The notes beneath the pieces were generated by a model that was not told where the DNA came from, did not search any database, and saw nothing but the letters and a program-made list of their open reading frames with translations. Shown in pieces: positions 14,335 to 20,296 of a stretch of DNA of 20,296 nt. Made by a program: the position numbers and the translations under genes. The DNA comes from an uncultured Ligilactobacillus sp. GTDB lineage: Bacteria > Bacillota > Bacilli > Lactobacillales > Lactobacillaceae. Positions within the stretch are counted from its first letter, which is position 1; every line of letters begins with the position of its first letter. Where the stretch lies: NCBI GenBank assembly GCA_934215475.1, contig CAKPZY010000032.1, positions 1-20,296 of the forward strand, given 5' to 3'.

Positions 14335-15870
14335 TTAAACGCGTGTCGTCTCATCCTTTTCTACTGCTTTAGTGTCTGGCTTAAAGGCTCTCGTTGCTTT
14401 CACAGCTTCTTGCCATCCTTTATATAAACGCTCGCGCCGTTCTTCTGACATTTCCGGTTCAAATCTTTGCCCGATCTCAAACATGTCTTTTAATTCGTCG
14501 GTATCTTTCCAATACCCACAACCTAAACCAGCCAAGAAAGCAGCTCCCATAGAGGTCGTTTCTAAGTTCCCGGCCCGTTCAACTGGGGTACCCAAAAGAT
14601 CAGCTTGGAATTGAAGCAAGTAGTTGTTTCGGGCTGCACCCCCGTCAACACGCAGTGCAGGGATCTTAATACCTGTATCATTGTTCATGGTATCAACCAC
14701 ATCACGGGTCTGGTATGCGAGCGATTGCAAAGCTCCTTTGACAAAATCCTTATTAGTCGTTCCACGAGTCAAGCCAAAGACCGCTCCGCGAGCTTCTGGG
14801 TCCCAGTAAGGTGCACCTAAACCGGTGAAAGCAGGAACAACATAAACTTCGTCGTCGCTGTCAGATTCATTAGCCATCTGTTCAGATAGCGGAGCGGATT
14901 CTAGCATCTTCATACCATCTCGCAGCCACTGTAAAGCTGAACCAGAAACAAAAACGGATCCTTCAAGGACGTAGTTGACCTTACCGTTGATCGAATACCC
15001 GATCGTAGTCAATAAACTATTTTTGGAAATGATTGGTTCTTCTCCAGTATTCATCAAGATAAATGAACCTGTACCATAAGTATTCTTGACCATGCCTTCC
15101 TTCAAAGCCAACTGGCCAAACAAGGCAGACTGCTGGTCACCAGCCATACCTGAAACAGGAATACGACTGCCATAGTAGTGGTATTCCATGGTATAACCGT
15201 ATATTTCAGAGTTCCCTTTGGGTTCTGGCAATAAAGATTCTGGAATATTCAAGATCTTTAAAATATCTTTATCCCATGTCAAATCGTGGATGTTAAACAA
15301 CATTGTCCGCGATGCATTGGAATAATCTGTAACGTGGGCCTTGCCGCCCGTGAGTTTCCATACCAGCCAAGTGTCGATCGTGCCAAAGAGCAATTCGCCT
15401 TTTTCTGCCCGCTCCTGCGCGCCTTGCACGTGGTCTAAGATCCAACGGATCTTCGTAGCTGAAAAGTACGGATCGATCAGGAGGCCGGTCTTTTCGTGGA
15501 CCAGGTCTGAATAACCATCAGCAATCAATTTGGCAGCTAAGTCGCTCGTCTGGCGAGACTGCCACACAATGGCGTTGTATATCGGTAAACCCGTTTTCTT
15601 ATCCCAAATAACGGTTGTTTCACGCTGATTAGTTATCCCGATCCCTTGGATCTGATCGGGCTGGATGCCTGAATTGATGAATGCATCAGCGATAGTAGCT
15701 TGGACAGCATTCCAAATTTCATTAGCATCATGTTCTACCCAGCCCGAATGCGGAAAGTACTGTGTGAATTCGCGTTGACCATCGGCGACTTCCTTACCTT
15801 CATGGTTATAGATGATTGCTCGGGTACTTGTTGTTCCTTCGTCGATAGCCATAATATATTTATCTGTCAT
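14335..15870 (-). CDS. glpK: glycerol kinase
   Basis: The 511-residue FGGY-family kinase makes sn-glycerol-3-phosphate from glycerol and ATP. It shows the phosphate loop DEGTTSTRA (10-18), [26 protein letters not shown] and [12 protein letters not shown]. His231 in EYHYYGSR corresponds to the histidine phosphorylated by HPr in Enterococcus GlpK (His232 in E. casseliflavus), so activity should depend on PTS phosphorylation state. ATG 15870 follows GGAGG. It has its own strong promoter with a cre-like site at the expected start of transcription, and is followed by glpO and glpF. Confidence 0.97.
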   Translation of the reverse strand: MTDKYIMAIDEGTTSTRAIIYNHEGKEVADGQREFTQYFPHSGWVEHDANEIWNAVQATIADAFINSGIQPDQIQGIGITNQRETTVIWDKKTGLPIYNAIVWQSRQTSDLAAKLIADGYSDLVHEKTGLLIDPYFSATKIRWILDHVQGAQERAEKGELLFGTIDTWLVWKLTGGKAHVTDYSNASRTMLFNIHDLTWDKDILKILNIPESLLPEPKGNSEIYGYTMEYHYYGSRIPVSGMAGDQQSALFGQLALKEGMVKNTYGTGSFILMNTGEEPIISKNSLLTTIGYSINGKVNYVLEGSVFVSGSALQWLRDGMKMLESAPLSEQMANESDSDDEVYVVPAFTGLGAPYWDPEARGAVFGLTRGTTNKDFVKGALQSLAYQTRDVVDTMNNDTGIKIPALRVDGGAARNNYLLQFQADLLGTPVERAGNLETTSMGAAFLAGLGCGYWKDTDELKDMFEIGQRFEPEMSEERRERLYKGWQEAVKATRAFKPDTKAVEKDETTRV

Positions 15871-15921
15871 TTAATATCCTCCTATTGGCGGTTTCTATCC
15901 TAATTTATTTTAATTTAATTA

Positions 15922-15935
15922 AGAAACCGTTTACT
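15922..15935 (-). promoter_or_regulatory. cre-like site in the glpK start region
   Basis: AGTAAACGGTTTCT on the minus strand matches TGWAANCGNTNWCA at 12 of 14 positions, with only the two end bases off. It lies about 10-23 bases downstream of the predicted start of transcription, a classical roadblock position for CcpA repression. Confidence 0.6.
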
Positions 15936-15950
15936 TAATACAACTATGTT

Positions 15951-15979
15951 ATTATAAGTCCCACCGCTGGCTTTGACAA
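15951..15979 (-). promoter_or_regulatory. promoter of glpK (glpKOF)
   Basis: TTGTCA (15979-15974), exactly 17 bases, and TATAAT (15956-15951) on the minus strand. A small dyad ACAAC-CAC-GTTGT (15976-15988) overlaps the -35 box and a perfect palindrome AGGCATGCCT (16004-16013) lies just upstream; either could bind a regulator. The rest of the 426-base gap 15871-16296 holds a second cre-like site and the dhaM terminator, and no convincing gene. Confidence 0.75.
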
Positions 15980-16135
15980 CCACGTTGTTTGCAATATTTT
16001 TTTAGGCATGCCTTACTTATCTAAAATATATTTATAATATCAATGATTGATAGCGCTAAAATTTTTTTAAACTTTTATTGATATATTGTGAATTCAATTA
16101 ATGTTATTTGTCATGCCAGAGAAACCAGCCAACTG

Positions 16136-16149
16136 TAGAAACGCTTACA
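16136..16149 (+). promoter_or_regulatory. second cre-like site upstream of glpK
   Basis: TAGAAACGCTTACA matches the cre consensus WGWAARCGYTWWMA at 12 of 14 positions, including the full AAACGCTTACA core. It lies about 160 bases upstream of the glpK -35 box, so its role is uncertain. Confidence 0.4.
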
Positions 16150-16253
16150 AAAACAATTATATATGCCGTTTCCGCCTAAAACAAAAAATAACTACTGTGT
16201 TATAACCTTTTCCTGCTAGGCATGCTGCTTGAAGGGTTCATTTCAGGCAAAAT

Positions 16254-16286
16254 AAAAGAGTGCAGGGAGAACCTGACACTCTTTTT
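16254..16286 (-). terminator. terminator of the dha genes
   Basis: AAAAGAGTG (16254-16262) and CACTCTTTT (16277-16285), with inner CAGG / CCTG and one bulged A, form a stem with T runs on both strands. It lies 10 bases after the dhaM stop. Confidence 0.85.
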
Positions 16287-16296
16287 AGAAACTAGA

Positions 16297-16665
16297 TCAT
16301 TTAATCTTTAGAGGTTTGAGTTGTGTTTCAACATCCTTTAAGGGAACCCCTGCCTGTAAGAGCGACGCTGCTGTGTATGTGCTTTCGATCAACGCAGTGT
16401 CATAGACGTGAATTTTCTTATCAGAGGTTTCTTGGGCCATCTCAAGATTCATCTTAGCACTGCCTAAGTCGTAAAAAGCTAGGATCTCGTCGGCAGAGTT
16501 TTCATCGAAGGCCTGACTGATTTTTTCCATGCTGGTCCCGATATCTCCATCGTCAGTCCCGCCCGCATAAGTTATAGGAACATCGGCCGCAACCTGCTTG
16601 AGCAATTTCGGTAATCCCGCTGCAATATCAGGAACGTGCGAAACGATCGTAATGCCTAATGTCAT
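16297..16665 (-). CDS. dhaM: PTS-dependent dihydroxyacetone kinase, phosphotransfer subunit DhaM
   Basis: The 122-residue protein is an EIIA-mannose-fold subunit that takes phosphate from HPr and re-phosphorylates ADP bound to DhaL. It opens MTLGITIVSH, and His10 is the phosphorylated residue. The GGTDDGDIGTSMEKI segment is characteristic. It is the short, single-domain form found in Firmicutes, without the HPr and EI domains fused in Escherichia coli DhaM. Its ATG overlaps the dhaL stop (ATGA), with GGAGGG before it, so translation is coupled. Confidence 0.95.
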   Translation of the reverse strand: MTLGITIVSHVPDIAAGLPKLLKQVAADVPITYAGGTDDGDIGTSMEKISQAFDENSADEILAFYDLGSAKMNLEMAQETSDKKIHVYDTALIESTYTAASLLQAGVPLKDVETQLKPLKIK

Positions 16666-17249
16666 AAGATACCCTCCGTTTCAATTAACGCTGTGAACAA
16701 ATATCCGCTGGAAACTGCACCAGGATCTAAGTGTCCTTTGGAACGTTCCCCTAAATAGGAAGCACGTCCTTTTTTAGCGACCAGGTCTTTAGTACTTTCG
16801 ACCGCCGAATCAATATCATCTTGTGACAATGAGCCCGCGCCAACCTTCTTTGACAAAGGATCCCACACATCGACCATCGTTTTGTCGCCAACTTTAGCTC
16901 CGCCCCTTTTTTTAATGCCAGCAGCGGCAACGGCAAACAATTCTCCTAGGTCACTTGTTTCCTTGCTCTTCTTGGCCATTTCCAGGAAGGCCGTACCATA
17001 GAGCGGACCGGATGCCCCACCGACTTTGCTGATCAGTGCCATCGCGATCTGCTTGAATTCATCCGTTAATTCTGCGGGTTTCTTGCTATCAAGAGATTCT
17101 GTCACGGCCTTTGCCCCACGAGCCATATTGTTGCCATGGTCCCCGTCGCCGATTGGTGTATCCAGCTCGCTTAAATGCTCTTTCTTTTTTCCAATAGTCT
17201 GTGCAAATGAATCGATCCATTTCGTTAAGTTTTCAACCGTTAATGCCAT
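16662..17249 (-). CDS. dhaL: dihydroxyacetone kinase, ADP-binding subunit DhaL
   Basis: The 195-residue subunit holds a tightly bound ADP/ATP with two Mg ions and passes phosphate to dihydroxyacetone on DhaK. The Mg ligands Asp30, Asp35 and Asp37 lie in LDTPIGDGDHGNN, at the same numbers as in the E. coli protein. GGASGPLYGTAF and the closing GHLDPGAVS belong to the nucleotide site. ATG 17249 follows GAGGAGG. It overlaps dhaM by 4 bases but is separated from dhaK by 181 bases, unusual for this operon. Confidence 0.96.
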   Translation of the reverse strand: MALTVENLTKWIDSFAQTIGKKKEHLSELDTPIGDGDHGNNMARGAKAVTESLDSKKPAELTDEFKQIAMALISKVGGASGPLYGTAFLEMAKKSKETSDLGELFAVAAAGIKKRGGAKVGDKTMVDVWDPLSKKVGAGSLSQDDIDSAVESTKDLVAKKGRASYLGERSKGHLDPGAVSSGYLFTALIETEGIL

Positions 17250-17309
17250 CCTATTTCCTCCTCTATGAATTCAAGTCTTAAACTTGCTGTGGTATCTGAT
17301 CAAATCTTC

Positions 17310-17439
17310 AAAATCCTGACTTAACTGGCTATCATCTAATTAACAATTTATGCTCTGGCTGTATTCAGGTTCAGGCAGGCAGCAGGATTTTAATAAACAA
17401 AATGAAAACGTGACTCGGCTGGTGTCAGTTTTACCAGCC
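17310..17439 (-). other. structured spacer between dhaK and dhaL
   Basis: Two inverted repeats lie here. GGCTGG (17417-17422) / CCAGCC (17434-17439) spans the dhaK stop and is followed on the minus strand by a T-rich tract. AAAATCCTG (17310-17318) / CAGGATTTT (17383-17391) is a perfect 9-bp long-range pair. The spacer has no ORF. It could reduce dhaLM expression relative to dhaK or contain a weak terminator. Confidence 0.4.
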
Positions 17440-18426
17440 AATAGTGGCAACAGGATAATTCAAGTAGTCCAGCCACTTATCTTCTTTGAGTTCAATGATG
17501 GTCAGGGACAAACCTGCCATATCGATCGAGGTCATATAATTACCCACTTTCATGAAAGCTGGACGGATCTTTTTGTTTTCTAAAATGTTTAACAGGTCAT
17601 GGGAGAAAATATACTGTTCCATCAATGGTGTTGCCCCCATGCCATTGACCATCACCCCGTATTTTTTTTCTCCGTCTAAATGCAAAGCTTTATCGATCTG
17701 ACCAACCAATTCTTGGGCCATTTCCTTAGATGGCTTTATTTTTTCGCGCTTATACCCGGGTTCGCTGTGAATACCAACGCCATATTCGATTTCATCATCT
17801 TTGAGTTCAAAACCCGGTTTACCAACCTCAGGAACTGTTGCCGCATGCAAGGCGATACCGATCGTCTTGATATTTGGTAAGACAGCTTGTGCCAATTTGT
17901 CCAACTCATCCAAGCTAGCACCTTGATCGGCAGCTGCCCCTAATATTTTATGCATTAAAATAGTACCTGCCACACCGCGTTTCCCTTGGGTATACAAGCT
18001 GTCTTCCACCGCGATGTCATCATCGACCACGATCGTTTTAGTCTTAATATCATCCACTTCAGCGAGATCTTTTGCCATATCAAAATTCATCACATCGCCG
18101 GAATAGTTTTTGACAACTAAGAAGACTCCTTTTCCGTGGTCAGCGGCTTTGATTGCTTCGTAAATTTGATCAGGTGTGGGTGAAGTAAAGACTTGGCCAC
18201 AAACAGCGCCTGACAGCATCCCCTTCCCGACAAAACCGGCGTGGGCAGGCTCATGGCCCGAACCTCCTCCAGAAACGATCCCAACTTTATCGGCCATCGA
18301 ATCCTCATCAGCCCTGATCACAGCTTCCGTATCTGGGAGCTGTCTGAGGTACTGCGGGTAAGAACGTACCAGCCCGTCAACCATTTCTGGCACAACATTG
18401 CCGGGATCATTGATGATTTTTTTCAT
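17431..18426 (-). CDS. dhaK: dihydroxyacetone kinase, substrate-binding subunit DhaK
   Basis: The 331-residue subunit binds dihydroxyacetone covalently as a hemiaminal on a histidine and accepts phosphate from DhaL. The covalent His220 is in GVGIHSEPG. His58 lies in SGGGSGHEPAHAG and Asp111 in NYSGDVMNFDMA, matching the E. coli catalytic pair His56/Asp109. These residues mark it as an active kinase subunit rather than the regulatory paralogue DhaQ, which lacks this function. ATG 18426 has AAAGG about 13 bases upstream. No DhaS/DhaQ regulator and no glycerol dehydrogenase is in the window, so its dihydroxyacetone comes from uptake or an enzyme encoded elsewhere. Confidence 0.96.
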   Translation of the reverse strand: MKKIINDPGNVVPEMVDGLVRSYPQYLRQLPDTEAVIRADEDSMADKVGIVSGGGSGHEPAHAGFVGKGMLSGAVCGQVFTSPTPDQIYEAIKAADHGKGVFLVVKNYSGDVMNFDMAKDLAEVDDIKTKTIVVDDDIAVEDSLYTQGKRGVAGTILMHKILGAAADQGASLDELDKLAQAVLPNIKTIGIALHAATVPEVGKPGFELKDDEIEYGVGIHSEPGYKREKIKPSKEMAQELVGQIDKALHLDGEKKYGVMVNGMGATPLMEQYIFSHDLLNILENKKIRPAFMKVGNYMTSIDMAGLSLTIIELKEDKWLDYLNYPVATIGW

Positions 18427-18450
18427 GATTTATTCACAACCTTTCCCGTT

Positions 18451-18486
18451 TATTGTACAATACTCAATTTAATAAATCGATTACAA
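18451..18486 (-). promoter_or_regulatory. promoter of dhaK with a palindrome over the -10 box
   Basis: TTGTAA (18486-18481), 18 bases, then TATTGT (18462-18457) on the minus strand. The -10 box is half of a perfect 12-base palindrome TATTGTACAATA (18451-18462), which could be an operator. The rest of 18427-18676 shows no gene. Confidence 0.5.
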
Positions 18487-18676
18487 CACCCACCCATATT
18501 CACAAAAATTAATAGAAATTTTAAGCTAATTACTATGTGCCTTGCATATTTAAGCCGGATAAAAGCAGCCAAGCAGAAATGAAATTGTGTTTATGATTGC
18601 TTTATCTTGTTTTTAATGCTACTAAAGATATGTAGGCTACTCATGGGAAATTAATCATATAAAGGAGTTATCTCTA

Positions 18677-19135
18677 ATGATAATGGAAGAACCGCAACTG
18701 GTTATCAAAGGTACCGCTCAATTATCCAGCCTGGAACTACTCAAGATATTGGAGGAAAGAGTTAAAGTTTTTGTCGTCGAGCAAAAATGCCCTTACCAAG
18801 AAGTCGATGAAAAAGATGCCGATGCACTCCATGTTTACTTTAAACAAAACCATGAACTCGCTGCGTATGCGCGCATAGTGCCGCATGACAATAATAAAGA
18901 CATTAGTTTTGGCAGGATTTTAGTTGTTAAAAAATACCGCAGTACAGGATTGGGGCGCAAGTTAGTGACTGAAACTCTCAAACAGATCCGCCAGCGCTAT
19001 CCTCACACAGACGTCAAGATCCAAGCAGAAACATACTTACTTAATTTTTACTCTTCTTTTGGCTTTCGAGTTGTTTCAGGGTCTTACTTGGTCGATGGGG
19101 TCTCCCATACTGATATGATTTTGTCCCTGAAATAA
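18677..19135 (+). CDS. GNAT-family N-acetyltransferase, ElaA-like
   Basis: The 152-residue protein shows the ElaA-type N-terminus VKVFVVEQKCPYQEVDEKD followed by a GNAT core. AAYARIVPH and SFGRILVVKKYRSTGLGRKL supply the acetyl-CoA pyrophosphate loop (R-S-T-G-L-G), and NFYSSFGFRVVSGSYLVDG closes the fold. It should transfer an acetyl group to an unknown amine. ATG 18677 follows AAAGGAG at 9 bases; a second ATG two codons on is possible. It lies divergent to dhaK, with a weak promoter candidate (TTGTTT, 16 bases, TATGTA). Confidence 0.92.
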   Translation: MIMEEPQLVIKGTAQLSSLELLKILEERVKVFVVEQKCPYQEVDEKDADALHVYFKQNHELAAYARIVPHDNNKDISFGRILVVKKYRSTGLGRKLVTETLKQIRQRYPHTDVKIQAETYLLNFYSSFGFRVVSGSYLVDGVSHTDMILSLK

Positions 19136-19234
19136 CTTTAGTTTTCAAACCAGGACTCTTCCTAAATAACTTTTCCGAAAGATGAATATTCTGGTAAAAT
19201 TATTGTATGTATTTTTCATAAAGGGAGTGTTCAC

Positions 19235-20128
19235 ATGAAAGAGCAAAATACCGAAACTGTCCGGTTGCTCGATCTCATCATGATTGCTGTTGGCAGTGGG
19301 ATCTTTGGTTTCTCACTTGTTTTTTTCAATATTGCCAACAACTTAGCTGATGGCGGGCTCAGCGGTGTCTCCTTGATTTTTAAAGCCGTTTTTCAAATTG
19401 ACCCTGCTTATACGACCGTTATTCTAAATATTCCTTTGATTTGGATGGGTTACCGTTATTTAGGGCGACAATCTCTGATCTATACCATTTTTGGAACGCT
19501 CATGCTTTCAGCTTCATTGTGGGTCTGGCAACGTGTACCGCTGGATATCAACATTAACCATGACTTATTTTTAGCAGCACTTGGAGCTGGGATCTGCGGT
19601 GGTGCTGGTCAAGGGATCGTTTACCGGTTTGGCGGGACGACAGGCGGAACAGATATAATTGCTAAAATGTTCGAGCGTTTCCGGGGTGTGCCAATGGGCA
19701 AGACATTACTCTGGTTAGACGTTGTCATTTTGACTGTTTCACTGGTTTACGTCGATCTGCGCCAAATGGCATACACCCTTCTTTATTCCTATATTGCCAC
19801 ACGTTTGGTAAACTCCGCCATCGATGGAGCTTACGAAGCGCGGGGAAATTTAGTGATCAGCAAACACTACCGTGAAATTGCAGATTCGATCATGAACAAA
19901 ATGAATCGAGGCGTGACTGTATTAGAAGGTAAGGGTGCCTATTCCAAGGACTCCCGGCCAACTCTCTACATTGCAGTGGCTCCTAGTGAATTACACGAAC
20001 TAAAAGAGATCGTATCATCGATCGACCCGTTGGCATTTATGACTACTTTTAGTGTCAACGAAGCTGCTGGAGAGGGTTTTACTTACCGACGTCCTAAAAA
20101 TAGATTGTTAAAAAAACACTCCGGTTAG
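19235..20128 (+). CDS. YitT family membrane protein
   Basis: The 297-residue protein has five to six membrane helices over about residues 10-190, with the family's LADGGLSGVSLI and GGTTGGTDIIAKM segments. A soluble C-terminal DUF2179 domain follows (about 205-290; VTVLEGKGAYSKDSRPTLYIAV). The family is widespread in Firmicutes and its molecular function is not established. ATG 19235 follows AAAGGGAG at normal spacing. It is probably a single-gene unit, with a possible TAAAAT -10 box near 19195 and a large hairpin after it (20252-20296). Confidence 0.93.
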   Translation: MKEQNTETVRLLDLIMIAVGSGIFGFSLVFFNIANNLADGGLSGVSLIFKAVFQIDPAYTTVILNIPLIWMGYRYLGRQSLIYTIFGTLMLSASLWVWQRVPLDININHDLFLAALGAGICGGAGQGIVYRFGGTTGGTDIIAKMFERFRGVPMGKTLLWLDVVILTVSLVYVDLRQMAYTLLYSYIATRLVNSAIDGAYEARGNLVISKHYREIADSIMNKMNRGVTVLEGKGAYSKDSRPTLYIAVAPSELHELKEIVSSIDPLAFMTTFSVNEAAGEGFTYRRPKNRLLKKHSG

Positions 20129-20222
20129 TTATCTTAAAGAATCTGGGACGCTCCTTCCTCAAAGTTTGACTTATCTTCGCATAAATCTGATGAAATTATA
20201 TACTTAACAACAGTAAACGTAG

Positions 20223-20296
20223 GGGCTGGGACAAAACTAGTGTTTAGATAGAAAATTGGCTGCAGAAATCGATATTTGATTTCTGCAGCCAATTTT
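20223..20296 (+). repeat. second copy of the composite palindromic element (cut by window end)
   Basis: GGGCTGGGACAAAACTAGT (20223-20241) is identical to 2320-2338, and TTTA follows after one mismatch. The interior then differs completely. AAAATTGGCTGCAGAAATC (20252-20270) pairs perfectly over 19 bases with 20278-20296, with a GATATTT loop. The closing GTTTTGTCCC arm would fall beyond the window. The stem, lying about 120 bases after the YitT stop, may also end that transcript. Confidence 0.7.

Noticed and set aside
16104..16175. Minus-strand reading AETAYIIVFVSVSTVGWF ... WHDK before a stop, helix-like
   Set aside because: Only 23 codons, no ATG, GTG or TTG start, and TAG directly upstream; at most a gene remnant. 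A cre-like site lies inside it.
17398..17411. cre site near the dhaK stop (TGAAAACG...)
   Set aside because: Only the left half matches; the right half departs from consensus at four positions.

Overview
The window looks like a chromosomal segment of a low-GC lactic acid bacterium of the Lactobacillaceae. This rests on gene content and style: a PTS-linked dihydroxyacetone kinase, glycerol-3-phosphate oxidase (GlpO type), a D-2-hydroxyisocaproate-type dehydrogenase, a CelB-type PTS permease with a DUF3284 protein, strong AGGAGG-type ribosome sites, frequent TTG/GTG starts and CcpA (cre) sites. I cannot name the species.

Layout. 1-285 is the 5' part of a secreted protein of unknown function (minus), with a strong promoter and a palindromic operator candidate. 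Two identical tRNA-Lys(CTT) genes (672-744 and 6882-6954, plus) flank about 6.1 kb. That interval holds a ZIP metal transporter whose initiator appears to be ATC (1120-1935), a repeat-rich gap (1936-2457), and a minus-strand amino-acid unit: lipoprotein binding protein, ABC permease, aminotransferase and D-2-hydroxyacid dehydrogenase, with no ATPase gene. A 46-codon ORF lies just before the second tRNA.

7140-11231 (minus) is a sugar locus: GntR/UTRA regulator, PTS EIIC, a small membrane protein broken by a frameshift, a DUF3284 protein and a MupG-like (GH170, formerly DUF871) hydrolase. The regulator has its own promoter abutted by a good cre site.

11482-18426 (minus) is a glycerol/dihydroxyacetone cluster. 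DhaK-DhaL-DhaM phosphorylate dihydroxyacetone with phosphate from EI/HPr. GlpF admits glycerol, GlpK phosphorylates it and GlpO oxidises glycerol-3-phosphate to dihydroxyacetone phosphate with H2O2 formation, so both branches meet at that product. Control by carbon status is visible as cre-like sites by the glpK promoter and a conserved histidine in GlpK of the type phosphorylated by HPr.

18677-20128 (plus) carries an ElaA-like acetyltransferase and a YitT-family membrane protein.

The least conventional content is the repeat DNA. Four hairpins lie at an exact 42-bp pitch (2014-2170), with one stem pair changed in a compensatory way. They sit between 17-bp perfect inverted repeats, next to a composite hairpin element (2320-2430) whose first 25 bases recur, with one mismatch, at 20223, where a different but perfect 19-bp stem follows. 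I did not find a convincing new defence or enzyme system.
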